Positions 23,480 through 35,560 of a stretch of DNA of 64,000 nt are shown one piece after another (within the stretch, counting starts at the first letter, position 1; every line of letters begins with the position of its first letter). The translations under genes were made by a program, and so were the position numbers. This DNA comes from Theristus sp. LFF4_11 (taxonomy: Eukaryota; Nematoda; Chromadorea; Monhysterida; Xyalidae), in the NCBI GenBank assembly GCA_030248135.1, contig JASANC010005142.1, positions 35,060-99,059 on the forward strand, in the 5' to 3' direction. The notes under the pieces were generated by a model. The model was not told the origin of the DNA. It saw only the letters and a list, made by a program, of their open reading frames with translations, and did not search any database.

Positions 23480-23974
23480 GTTTGCGGAATTGAATTCGTT
23501 TCGCACGATCGCACGATTCAAGAACACAGTTGCACAATTGTTCTTCAGCAGCCTGTTGGTTATTTATTGCGGTTTTTTATTGATTTCACAATGGCAGTAA
23601 CATGATCGCTGTTATGACGGTCAGTCGCTGTTTCAATCACAGACGCACGTCAAAAACTCAACAAACACATCAATACACCTACGCAACAGCAATTTTCATC
23701 ATGCACCCGAATTCTTAGTTGGGCAATTTTTACAGCCAACGCACTGCACGACGCATGTTTGCAGTTTACATTTCAGGCGAAACGAAAAAAAACGTGAAAA
23801 GCGAAAACAAGATGGAGAAAGCAATAATTGTCTAAACGCGTTCTGAAAAATCATCTTTTATTTTACCCACACCCTAATTTTTATTTGCGCGATAAAGCTT
23901 ACTGTAATTCATTTGAATTCATCAAGAAAAACAAAAATCTCCAAGTTTTTTAAAATCAATGAAAAGGGGTATTT

Positions 23975-25111
23975 TCAATTTCCCAATAGACCGAAACGCT
24001 GTTTAATCTGCTCTGGAACGGGCAGGCCAGATTGCGTCGCTTGTTCAAGCCAAAATCTGCTCGACAAATCTTTCGGCTCGATAGTCCTTCTGTCGTTGCC
24101 GTCGGATGCTAAACGTGAAATTGATGAAAAACAACAAGGAGGAATCTCAGTGTGGTTTTTTGACACCGGTTAGATGAAGCAGAAGAAGACACCACTGTGC
24201 ACTTTGTCAAGATATACAAGTGACAGTAGCTGTCAGGAGACAACGCTCACCGAGCAGTCCTCTGAGTTGACGCCGCGTGAACACATCTTGCTCGTGCTTG
24301 TGGTTGTCACGGCTGAAGTAGTCTCTGCAGCCGGCCATCCACGCTTTGCAGTTGCGTTTCTCCCTGTCCGAGACGAGCACGTCCAGTCTGCACTGTGCGA
24401 ACAGCAGCTCCTCGTAGTACTCGCAGATGCAGCGTTTCGTGCAATGCGCAGCGGCGCAGTCCCTGGTGCACGGTTGCAACGTGCTCGCGGGACGCTCGGT
24501 GCTGCTTGCGAAATCGATCACGGTGAACGTCGGCTGCTCTGGCGGCTGACAGTACGAACGATACAACGGACAGAACTTGATCAAGCGGTCGTGCAACTGC
24601 TCGGCGTGCTCGGTCAAATTGAAGCAGAAGTGGCGATAGTTGGCGCCGTACTCACGGCAGTATCGCGCCACTTTGGCGGACGCACTCGAGTTCTCTGCGA
24701 CCTGCGTGTCGTCGACGTCGTCACGGCGCTCTGCTGGTGGTGCGCGAGTGGCCGAGTGCAGTCGTGAGCGCAGCAGCGCGATGTGCTGCTCGCTGTCCAG
24801 CACGAACGTGTCCGTGTCCGTGCCCGTGCCCGTGTCCGTGTCCGTGCCCGTGTCCGTGTCCGGTGGCGGCGCCGTGGTGGCACGCGCGCGCTCTGCGTCG
24901 CCACCGCAGAACTCGGCCGCTGGATTCAGTCGGCACGCCACACTGACCAGGTTCGACAGGTTCACGCCTTGGAAATATTCCTCGTTTTTTAAAGGCACTT
25001 TCGGGCCAACGAAAAATCTACAAGTTCATTTCGGAAAAACTTACCGATTGCGGTTTCGACGTCACATAGAAGGCAAATCAACAGCACATTGGCAATGCAG
25101 CTGCTTTTCAT
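23975..25111 (-). CDS. Secreted Cys-rich module protein, cluster gene 7
   Basis: Unrecognised family. Three exons join in phase: 25045-25111 (signal peptide MKSSCIANVLLICLLC), 24251-24997 and 23975-24108, about 315 residues. The mature N-terminus carries ACRLNPAAEFCGG. A Thr/Asp/Gly dipeptide-like tract follows, encoded by a GTGTCC/GTGCCC six-base repeat at about 24808-24862. Then YCREYGANYRHFC with FCPLYRSYC, and CEYYEELLFAQC with NCKAWMAGC. The last exon lacks Cys. It is the upstream end of the cluster. Confidence 0.78.
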
Positions 25112-26080
25112 GACGTTCAATCACAACAGATCGATAATGCAATCAGTGGTGAATCGAATGCAAATCATTGCAAAACGAAAACTGAGATACAGTGCGAACA
25201 GGTGTGTGCGTTTTTACTCGCGCGCATTACTGATGTCATGTATGACCCTATTTAGTAAAATTGGTGCACAAAGAGTAGGTCAACGTGCAAACAACATTAC
25301 TTTGTGTCTGTATGATTGTCTGGTATCGAAAACAGAAATACATATGTAGGTACACCCTGTGCAAAAATCAAACTGTAATCAGATGCAAACATAATAATGC
25401 AACAGGTTTCTCGTGAACGCTGATTGTCTTCGTCTGGCGAAACAAGATTATAAATTGATCGCCAAAACCGAACGTTTTTAAAATCAAAGTGAAATCACGC
25501 TGCAGATTTCTTATTTTGTTGGATATTTGTTAACTGCACTACACGAGCATCACTCGCGCTTAAAACAGGTTAGTGGTTAGTCCTGTCCAATGATCTCCAA
25601 GCTCTCATGTTAACATTTACGAGCTCGCTCATGAATAGTCCCACGCCCCACAAATTCCACACAAATCAGGCTGTCCACAAAAAACAAATGGAACTGTCAA
25701 CTGCATAGAGGTCTGCGCGTAGGTAGTGTGATTTTTAACTTTTCTGCTGGTTTACTCATTGCAGTGGTTTTGGTATGACTTATTTTTTCGAACGTGTCCC
25801 ACTGAAATGACGTCATGTGCTGCAAAACATGCGCTTGCCGTTCACAGCAAACCAGACTTTCCGTTTAGCCGATCTCTTCCCGTAAACAAATGGTGAATGT
25901 CGAATCAGTCACACCAAACTGACATTTTAGTGCCTGTACTTTCACAAACGGGCGTTTTTAAAGCAAATGACGTCATTTTAGTCCGGACACGTTTGAATAA
26001 ATCCACAATAGTAGTATGGTATTGGAAATGGCATATTTTTTGCATGTGCTAACATTTTTTACTAAAGACATGTTCGCTAA
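25112..26080. other. Intergenic stretch, nothing recognised
   Basis: AT-rich sequence between the Cys-rich cluster and the Lys-rich gene. I see no open frame with gene character and no obvious repeat. Confidence 0.5.
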
Positions 26081-26113
26081 CAAAAAAAACACCTTCAAAA
26101 ATGTCACACCAAC

Positions 26114-26896
26114 CTGCTCCGTGTTGACCATGGTTCGCGTCCGTTTCACCTTTGGCGTTCGCTGTTTCACGGTGGCTGCTGATTTTTTTGTTTTTGCCGT
26201 CTTTTTCGTTTTTGTTAACTTGTGTGCCTTTTTTGCTCCGGCTTGCTTGCGCCTGTTTGCCTTTTTTTGCTGTTCAGCCATCCATTCCACCAACTGGGCG
26301 CCCTCCTCTGCTGTTACCACCATGGTGCCTAAATATGAAAACAATGAACATAAAAACAAACAAAAAAAACTGGCATAATGCTTTCACGCACCTTTCTTCT
26401 GTACTTTTGGCACTTTTTTGCGCGCTTTCGTCTGTTTGCCCCGTGTCTTTTCACCAACTGCACCGCCCATCCAGTTGAGCAGCTCCTGTCCTTCAGCAGC
26501 AGTGGCTTTCATTGTGCCGTGTTTTGCAACCTTGGGCACTTTCGATTGTTGACTAACCATCTCAAGGCCTTGCAACTGAAAAAACGTGATTTGGTATCTG
26601 GTTTCGAAATACAATGTACGTAGTTTTGTAGATTGAATGGATTGTGCTAATCGTATGGGAGGGAGCCAGTATTTATGGGGCCAATAAAAGTGATTCATAC
26701 CAGAAAAGGCATATTGTGTGATCGCATATTGTACCTGAATCAAGCTGTTCGCACGGGCAGCTTTCAAGAAGCCAACTCCTTCGCTTGCTGTTGCAGTCAT
26801 TGTGCTCTGGCGTTTTGCGCGAGGCTAAAATATCTAACGGTTCTTTTTACATTCTGCGTGTCGTTAAAAACGAGAACCGTTTCTTACCGATGCCAT
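26114..26896 (-). CDS. Small Lys-rich repeat protein
   Basis: Unrecognised. Four exons join in phase: 26888-26896, 26735-26824, 26392-26575 and 26114-26328. Each of the last three contains one unit built as T-M-x-x-T-A-x-E-G-x-x-L/F-L/V-x-W/A followed by a Lys/Arg-rich arm (for example GTMKATAAEGQELLNWM and GTMVVTAEEGAQLVEWM). A fourth unit may begin at the end (RTMVNTEQ), where the true 3' end is unclear: the frame can run on to 25973 or splice. There is no signal peptide. The basic arms (KKAHKLTKTKKTAKTKK) suggest nucleic acid or chromatin binding; that is inference. Exon-per-repeat structure implies growth by exon duplication. Confidence 0.65.
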
Positions 26897-27695
26897 TCTA
26901 ATTTTGCCGATGATCTGATGTTCACAGACGCTTTGTTTCCAAATAGATATAACTTGTTATCCAGAAGCAGACTGAATATTGAATTTTTTTAGTGTCAGTA
27001 TGTTTGAACATGCCAGCCCAGAGAAGAACGTTCATATCGCCAGGGAGACACAGGCGTGTTGGGGCGTGCTTTGCTCGTTCATTGTCGACTAGCTGGATTG
27101 TGTTAGGTATTTGAAATTTCCCGAACAATAATGTGTTTCTCTGTGTGTGTGTGTGTTCTGTTCGGTTGCACAATTTTTTTCAGATTATTCAACACCACGG
27201 CGTTATTGTGTGTGTTTTTATTCTGTGTTATTCAATCAATGCAATAAAAGCTAAAATTTTTGTAACGTAAAACATTGGTCGTTTTTCAGTATTTTTACTA
27301 AAAATGCATTGTATATTCATGTTTTTTTCATCAGTTTGAACACGGAATTTTTATACTTGTTTCATGATTGAACGAGCGAATAAGTGCTGGTCCGAATGTA
27401 AGCTAACAAAATTTTTAACATATGTTGACCAAAAAATCAGGTCATAAAGAAAACCAATGAAAAAAGATACCAGTACAGTTCCGTGATGACACCATAAAAA
27501 AATTTTCGGTTATATGCCTATACCTCCATCTGTTGGCATGTAACGAGGCGCGACCTCCACATGTCAAAACTCGAAGCGACAGAGGAAATTATGGGGTTCG
27601 TAGTGTGTAACCGAATCTGCGAAATGCAGTGTGCAATTGCAAATGGCACAAAACTACTATCACAGAACAAACAGCATAGCCGAAGACACCGATGA

Positions 27696-29738
27696 TCACG
27701 TATTCTCGGCCAAATGTGCGTTGGCGAGTGTACCGTAATCGCCAGTTGGTGATTGGCAATTTGGCGGCATATAGCGTTCGTCACAGACGCAGTGATACTC
27801 ACTCAGGGCGCTCCAAGTGGTGCATCCGGCCGATGCCGCTTTTTGTCTGCATCTGCCGTGTCCATTGCACTTTGTCTGTGCACACGTGCGTGCCAGCTCA
27901 GTCACCAGGACAGAGTACGGACCAAGCAGATCCTGCACAAAGTCGCCAATCGCTCTGCATCCTTGCGCCGTCGACAGCGACTTCCAACTTGACCACAAGA
28001 GCACGCCGGAGGCGCCGACATCGGCTGACTGCTTGATAGTGCTGCAGAGGTCGCGCTGAAAATGCATGCCGCTGCGATACGTTCGTTGCTTTGGTTCGTT
28101 ACTGCATTGCGATGGTTGGCCGCACTCCAAACATGCATCACAAATCAACAAGCAAGGAAACCTCCGAGTAAAAATGCAGTGCGTCTGCGGTGTCGTGTTC
28201 CGTTTCGTACAGATTATAGGCGACGGTGGAATAGGGGTAAATCGGCTGATGCCGCCGTGACAGACGCAACGATTCACGCAGCACAGCTTGGACGTATGCG
28301 TGACGTTGCTCCTGTGGCCATGTTCGCTGCGACTCTTTCAGATAGATCGACGGGTACAGTGCTGTGCTCGCATTAAACAGCCAGTTCAGCCTGCAAGGAA
28401 ACATTGGCTTTTGCAATCGGTCAAACGGGTGCACAAGTATCTAACGAACAGACTTTGTATCTGTTCAGTGTTTATTGTTTCAGTGTGGTGCACGTTGAAC
28501 TAAATTGAAAGCTCAATAAAATGTTGAACTGATTTATAGCGTTTTTTTCAGTGAGCTGCAAACTGACTTGTTGTTGAGTTGTTGATAAAATGGCGAGCAA
28601 TTGGCGCCAAGCGACTGCTGTCCGGAGCATACTGGATATCCATAGTAGCCCCATTTGGCTTTCGGCCGAAGCTGCTGCGCGTATGTCAGTGTTCGCAACA
28701 AAAACAATCTGTGAGGAATTTTGGCAGCTTGTTGTTAAAATCGGTGTCACTTTTAAATTCAAGAACAGGCCTGCGTCATCTGCCGATCGAACTAGGAAGC
28801 AGGTTGAAAAACATTAAGCAATCACTCAGCCTCTTTTGTCCACTGTAGTCATTCAGCAGTTCACCTGGCCGCTGCATTGAACTGCAGTCTTGCGAGCTGC
28901 GCTGCTTTGTCGATGTGAATGGTCGGGTGTTGCTGGAGCACCAGCTGCACCGACAACGCCCGGTAGATCGAACGTTCGCCCCAGAGCATCTCCCAAAGTG
29001 GGCGCCATTTTTCGTAGTCGACCACGGCCAGCCCATCGAAATTTGGGTCTGGAATCGCTGAGCGGATGTCCTCGTTCATTCGCGCGAAATGAGCGCTCAA
29101 GTTGGCCAACTGAAAAGCTCGTGGGCATTTAGTTGAATATTGCGTGATGGGATTTACCGTTGACATTTGGTCCAACTCAAAGTCGTAACTTAATAACGAG
29201 TTTGAGCGGTTTTTCGTTTTTTAGTATTTTCGGAGCGTCTCTATTCGCAAAATGGAAGCCCCCTGAGCACTAAGAACAAACTCAATAAAACTACAATATA
29301 TATTGTATATGTATTTATCATCAACAGACCGTTGGCAGCTCGGCAGACCAACATGTTCCGTGTGCGTGTCACTTTCAGCGACCTACAGTATATTGTTTTG
29401 CTGTTTGCGTTTTCTTGTGTGACACTGACCTGTGGAATGCCACCGTGGTACAGCGTGCCGTCTTGTTGGTGCGGATAGAGGCCAAGTGCTTGCTCGTAGA
29501 ACAGCACAACGACACGCCCGTAGAAACTCTGGTTTTCGTTGGTCTCAATGTCGAACGCACTCAGGTTGATCGGCGCGTGCCACGTTGGTGCACAGCGACT
29601 GCTCTGTGCGTTCCAGATCAGCTTGAAATACTCGTGCTCGTTATGCATTGCTGTCGCTGTATGATGACTGCTGACAGCCGCTACGAACACTGCGTATGAC
29701 AGCAGCACAGCGCTCGTTGTCAGGCTGCATCGGCTCAT
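27696..29738 (-). CDS. Hyaluronidase / chondroitin hydrolase (GH56)
   Basis: Secreted glycoside hydrolase family 56 enzyme that cleaves hyaluronan or chondroitin. Five exons join in phase: 29430-29738, 28865-29109, 28568-28708, 28162-28390 and 27696-28055, giving about 427 residues, normal for the family. Exon 1 has a signal peptide, then FKLIWNAQSSRC and LGLYPHQQDGTLYHGGIPQ. Exon 2 has FDGLAVVDYEKWRPLW, with the catalytic D-x-E intact. Exon 3 has KWGYYGYPVC, exon 4 LNWLFNASTALYPSIYL, and exon 5 GASGVLLWSSW plus a C-terminal EGF-like segment (CAQTKCNGHGRC to HCVCDERYMPPNC). Nematode members are reported to prefer chondroitin, so substrate is left open. Confidence 0.92.
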
Positions 29739-31348
29739 TTTGCGTTTCTGAATTCAGTTCATTCTAAAAAATTTAACGACGTTCCTGAATTTGAAGAATA
29801 CATTACATACATGGAAAACCGAGTCAGTTTGCGCTCTCAATCAAAACACTTCCTTGAGAAAATGACAAGTGCATGAAGAATCATCTGGGTAGCAATGCAG
29901 AATGCGTCAATGCTTTCGATGTTGAACCATAAAAAGTGATGTGTAGTTTTTTGCGAACGTGACAGTGCTTTGTTCGGCTGTTTGGGCGACCACCAGCAAA
30001 GACCGGCTCCATGCACAAAAGTGCGTGCAACACTCGCATTTTTTCCATTTTCTGCCCTGCTTGTGAATCGGAGGCAGTGAGATGATGTGCACCAGTGATC
30101 AATTGCACGAATGTTGCGTTTGTCACATTTTATGATGCTTTTTACGGCTGCAGCGCACGCACCGTTTTTGCGCTTTTCATCTTTGTAATCAGACAAAATG
30201 GCTTTCGCAGGAAAAGAACCACAGAACAAAAAGTATGGTTTGCACAAGTGTATGCTTACATGCTGCAGTGCAGTTTTCGTGTCTTGCCAAATAAAAGCGG
30301 CTCATCATTTTGTTATCGGCGTCGGCGGCATTTTTTTGCAACAACAGCAACGAGCGGCAAGCGCACATCGTTGCACGGCATAAACATAAATAACGCATAC
30401 AAGCATGCGTGTGTCACTGTGAGAGCGATGTTGTTTTGGCGCTGTTGCATGCACGCTCAGAAAAGTACAACTGAACACACAAAATGCGACGCAGAAACAT
30501 GCCGTGGCGCTTAGCAGCAATATAAAAAACAATCGCATGAATCAAGGCGTGCTAGCTAGTGAGTACTCAGTGGTGTGCTACGCAACTGTGCGATGGATGT
30601 TTATGATAATGCTCAATCATAAATCGGCCCGCCAATATTTGCATCGCAATTTTCAAATGCACATTCATCACAAACGTATGGAGCAAAATGGCAGGGAACC
30701 CAAAACCATCGAACAATCCTGAACTGAGCTGACGTTTTTTTTTCTAGCATCCTATGAATCAAAAAACTAATTTTCTCCGTGCGTCTGCCTATCAGTTTTG
30801 CCCCAGTGACAACTCGCTCCGTATGCTAGCGTGGTTTGGCAAATAATGATGGATCCATGGCTGTCGCATTACACGTTCATTTCCCCTCAGCAACAACATG
30901 CTCCACGGCTCTTTGAGCTGTCAACGAGTGTGCCGGATCTTGAAATTCAGGGTAACATTGCATCTTGTAATTGTTGTACACAACTAAGGTCTTTTCTTTT
31001 GGGTCTGCGACTCACGCTTTTCAAGACGTGGAAAGGACATCAGTTTGATGCTGCTGCGGCAAGCAGCTTTAAAATGACCCTGGTGATTTAGCCGTTTTTA
31101 AAGGACTCGGGTCACTTCACTATTTTTTAAATTCCCGCGTCATGCATGACACTGCTTTTCAATAGATGCGCACATTGAGTCGCAAACTAAAAGAAAAGAC
31201 AATCGTACAATGCAATAATTAAAGAATTTTTGGATCAAGCAAACACACATGGAAACTGTGAAGTCAACACGAACTGAACTTCTAAACTCATCGTTTAGTT
31301 TGAACATACAAAGGTCTGTTCAGGGTATGGAAAGTCACCAACGGATAG
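29739..31348. other. Intergenic stretch, nothing recognised
   Basis: AT-rich sequence with overlapping short frames on both strands near 29.8-30.5 kb. None has family similarity, splice-site support or consistent composition. I do not call a gene. Confidence 0.4.
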
Positions 31349-32601
31349 ATTATCTAAAAATGCGGAGGACGCATATAAAAGGAGGAATATGGCTTTGTGT
31401 AAGCAGTGAGAAACTTTTTTGCTTCACAACTATTTTCAAGTTTCTGATGTGGTACACACGGATACAAGTACATAAGAGCCATATTTTTGCGCCGTTTATT
31501 CACTATTTCGGTTGCACATGTACTTTGTAGACAATTAAAACTTCAACATTTGCGGTATTTCAGGCATTTAGCGACCACTAAAACCACTAAAATAACGATC
31601 AGACTTCAGATCGCTGATACTGGTTTGCCCAGGACAAAGTGTATCGCAGAGGCATTAGGGAACGCAAGGTCTCATTTTGTGGCAAAGGCAACGACTCACA
31701 GGACAGACCTAGGTTTTTTTCAAAAAGTCGGTTCTGCAATTTGCAGAAATTTGGTAAAAAATTTCTGCAAATGAAATTTGGTTTCTGAAAATTTCAAAAA
31801 CACGACAAAAATGGTTTTTGTGCTTGTTTAATGTCATTTTTTTCGCTCTGAGCATCATTTCTCAACGATGCGCAGAATTGCAATTGCAATTGCATCGTTT
31901 TACCGCAGAATTTTTCAAATATTCAGAAAAAGAACACCAAAACCAAACCAGATTGCCAAACCAAACAAATCACCAATCATTCGTTTCAAATCATTCAACC
32001 TAATTCAGAGACTTCAAAGCGTTGCTGCAGATAAGCACATAAGCTTTATTGTTGATGACGTACGCACAGCTATGTAGGTACATACCAGTGACAAAAAGGT
32101 ATTGTCTTCCGTTGATTTTCACCCTCCTCCCCCAGTTCCAAAAAACCCGAAGGTACCAAAGTCCTGTAGATTGTTGTAGGAGGAGTGTGGATATTGGCTG
32201 AACCGTCCGTTCCGTGAGCCATTGCGTTCGCCACGAAAAGGGGACATTGCCTTCGCCACAAGAAGAGAACATTGCCTTCGCCAATGCATGCATCTGCGCA
32301 ACGCTTTGTCCATGGCAAAGCAGTGTCAGTGATCGAAGATGTAATCTTTAATTTGGTAGTTTTATGTTACTATTTGCTCGAAATTCATCGAATGTAATAG
32401 TTTCGTTTGTCAAAAAATAAGAGGGCTACCATGTGCAACCGAAATGATAAATAAACGGCGCAAAAATATGGCTCTTATGTACTTGTATCCGTGTGTACCA
32501 CATCAGAAACTTGAAAATAGTTGTGAAGCAAAAAAGTTTCTCACTGCTTACACAAAGCCATATTCCTCCTTTTATATGCGTCCTCCGCATTTTTAGATAA
32601 T
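31349..32601. mobile_element. Element with long inverted repeats (172-bp arms)
   Basis: The arm 31349-31520 (ATTATCTAAAAATGCGGAGG ... GGTTGCACATG) is repeated inverted at 32430-32601 with only a few differences, around a 0.9-kb centre. I see no transposase in the centre and no clear target duplication. A short fragment of the same arm lies at 17968-18005, so the sequence is dispersed. The likely class is a nonautonomous DNA transposon. Confidence 0.7.
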
Positions 32602-33059
32602 ATTCTGACTTTTACATAATTCCCAAAATCGGACAAAATTCAGAATGCGTTGGGCATATATTCTTCCGAACTTCCCATTCGGCTTACAGCGCACTGATTT
32701 CATTTTTCGTTTTTGAGAGATGTCGCCCGTCAGCTTCCACGGCCGATTTACCCGAAATCGTCACGATTCAGTATCTAAAACTGTGCTCCTTTAAGAAATC
32801 TAAACCAAAATCCCTGATCAGCGCATTGAATTACGTTGGACTCCACAGGTCTCCTGTTTGTTTTGTTTTTGGACCGATTTCGCCAGTTTCCACGGCTGAT
32901 TCGTCACGACTTTGGTTACGAATTTGCCGCTTTTATAATTTTGTTTGTTTCAACTAATTATGTCCTTGAATTTGAGGGTTGCTACGCATTGTATTCGTCC
33001 TGTTGGTGTAGGCCAGGGGTTTTAATGCGCTGTGTCTGAAAGGGTCGGGGAAAAAATTT

Positions 33060-35560
33060 AACTAAATTTTCAGAATCTACGAATGAAACTATCGTGAGAA
33101 ACGTTTTTGTTCGACTGCAGAGGTTTCGAAGTTGATTTCAGACAAATTTGAATTTCAGACAAAAATTGAAAGGGCGGCATTTGAAACTAGGTCAAAACCT
33201 TCGAAATTTTGAAAATGCCCAGTTTTTTGCCCAAAAAAGGATCGTGGCAAAAAAGTAATTGAATTTTTAAAATCTACGGATGAAATTTTCAAAACCTACG
33301 AATGAAATTACCCCAGGAAACTATTTTGTTCGGTTATGAAACAACTTTAGACAAAAATTGCCCATTTTTTGCCCAAAAAGGGTCGGGGCAAAAAAGTAAC
33401 CGGACTTTCAAAATCTACAGCTGAAATTACCCCAGGAAACTTTTTTCGGTTACGAAACAATTTCAGACAAAAATTGAAAGGGCGACATTTGAAACCAGGT
33501 CAAAACCTTCGAAAATTTGAAAATGCCCAATTTTTTGCCCAAAAAAAGGCCGTGGCAAAAAAGTAGTTGAATTTTCAAAATCTACGGATGAAATTACCCC
33601 AGGAAACTATTTTGTTCGGTTATGAAACAACTTTAGACAAAAATTGCCCATTTTTGCCCAAAAAGGGTCGGGGCAAAAAAGTAACCGGACTTTCAAAATC
33701 TACAGCTGGAATTACCCCAGGAAATTTTTTTGTTCGGTCATGAAACAATTTCAGACAAAAATTGAAAGGGCGACATTTGAAACCAGGTCAAAACCTTCGA
33801 AAATTTGAAAATGCCCAATTTTTTGCCCAAAAAAGGCCGTGGCAAAAAAGTAGTTGAATTTTCAAAATCTACGGATGAAATTACCCCAGGAAACTATTTT
33901 GTTTGGTTATGAAAAAACTTTAGACAAAAATTGTCCATTTTTGCCCAAAAAGGGTCTGGGCAAAAAAGTAACCGGACTTTCAACATCTACAGCTGAAATT
34001 ACCCCAGGAAACTTTTTTGTTCGGTCATGAAACAATTTTAAACAAAAATTGAAAGGGCGACATTTGAAACCAGGTCAAAACCTTTGAACTTTTGAAAATG
34101 CCCAATTTTTTGCTCAAAAAAGGTCGTGGCAAAAAAGTAATTAAATTTTTAAAATCTACGGATGAAATTACCCCAGGAAATTATTTTGTTCAGTTATGAA
34201 ACAACTTTAGACAAAAATTGCCCAATTTTTGCCCAAAAAGGGTCGGGGCAAAAAAGTAACCGGATTTTCAACATCTACAGCTGAAATTACCCCAGGAAAC
34301 TTTTTTGTTCGGCATGAAACAATTTTAAACAAAAATTGAAAGGGCGACATTTGAAACCAGGTCAAAACCTTTGAACTTTTGAAAATGCCCAATTTTTTGC
34401 CCAAAAAAGGTCGTGACAAAAAAGTAATTGAATTTTTAAAATCTACGGATGAAATTACCCCAGGAAACTATTTTGTTCGGTTATGAAACCACTTTAGACA
34501 AAAATTGCCCAATTTTTGCCCAAAAAGGGTCGGGGCAAAAAAGTAACCGGATTTTCAACATCTACAGCTGAAATTACCCCAGGAAACTTTTTTGTTCGGC
34601 ATGAAACAATTTTAAACAAAAATTGAAAGGGCGATATTTGAAACCATGTCAAAACCTTTGAACTTTTGAAAATGCCCAATTTTTTGCCCAAAAAAAGGTC
34701 GTGGCAAAAAAGTAATTGAATTTTTAAAATCTACGGATGAAATTACCCCAGGAAACTATTTTGTTTGGTTATGAAACAACTTTAGACAAAAATTGCCCAA
34801 TTTTTGCCCAAAAAGGGTCGGGGCAAAAAAGTAACCGGACTTTCAAAATCTACAGCTGAAATTACCCCAGGAAACTTTTTTTTCGACTACGAAACAATTA
34901 CAGACAAAAATTGAAAGGGCGACATTTGAAAATAGGTCAAAACCTCCGAAATTTTGAAAATGCCCAATTTTTTGCCCAAAAAAGGGTCGTGGCAAAAAAG
35001 TAATTGAATTTTTAAAATCTACGGATGAAATTACCCCAGGAAACTATTTTGTTCGGTTATGAAACAACGTTAAACAAAAATTGCCCAATTTTTGCCCAAA
35101 AAGGGTCGGGGCAAAAAAGTAACCGGATTTTCAACATCTACAGCTGAAATTACCCCAGGAAATTTTTTTTGTTCGGTCATGAAACAATTTCAGACAAAAA
35201 TTGAAAGGGCGACATTTGAAACCAAGTCAAAACCTCCAAAATTTTGAAAATGCCCAATTTTTTGTCCCAAAAAAGTTCGGGGCAAAAAAGTAATCGGATT
35301 TTCAAAATCTACGGATGAAGTTACCCCAGGAAACTATTTTTTTCGGTTCTGAAACAACTTTAGACAAAAATTGAAAGGGCGAACACTCAAAACCCAGTGA
35401 AAACCCTGCGAACTTTTAAAAATGCCCAATTTTTTACCCAAAAACAAGGTTTGGGTAAAAAATTAACCCAATTTCCGAAATCTCCGGATGGAATTACCCC
35501 AGGAAACATTTTTGTTTGACTGTCAAAATGTCGCAGGTAAAAATTGAAAGGGGTAACACA
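33060..35560. repeat. Tandem satellite, about 287-bp unit, eight to nine copies
   Basis: The marker GGTCGGGGCAAAAAAGTAACCGG recurs at 33381, 33666, 33953, 34241, 34528, 34816 and 35104, a spacing of 285-288. Each unit is itself two related halves: both contain AAATTACCCCAGGAAA, ACAAAAATTG and a TTTTTTGCCCAAAAA block, but only one has GAAAGGGCGACATTTGAAA. Copies drift by point changes and degrade at both ends. No reading frame is conserved. Confidence 0.9.

Noticed and set aside
29837..30514. Overlapping frames of 130-140 codons on both strands
   Set aside because: Neither has a signal peptide, domain or supporting splice sites, and the two contradict each other.
33060..35560. CRISPR-like array
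   Set aside because: The repeats are 287 bases, diverged and contiguous, with no unique spacers, in a eukaryotic sequence. It is a satellite.
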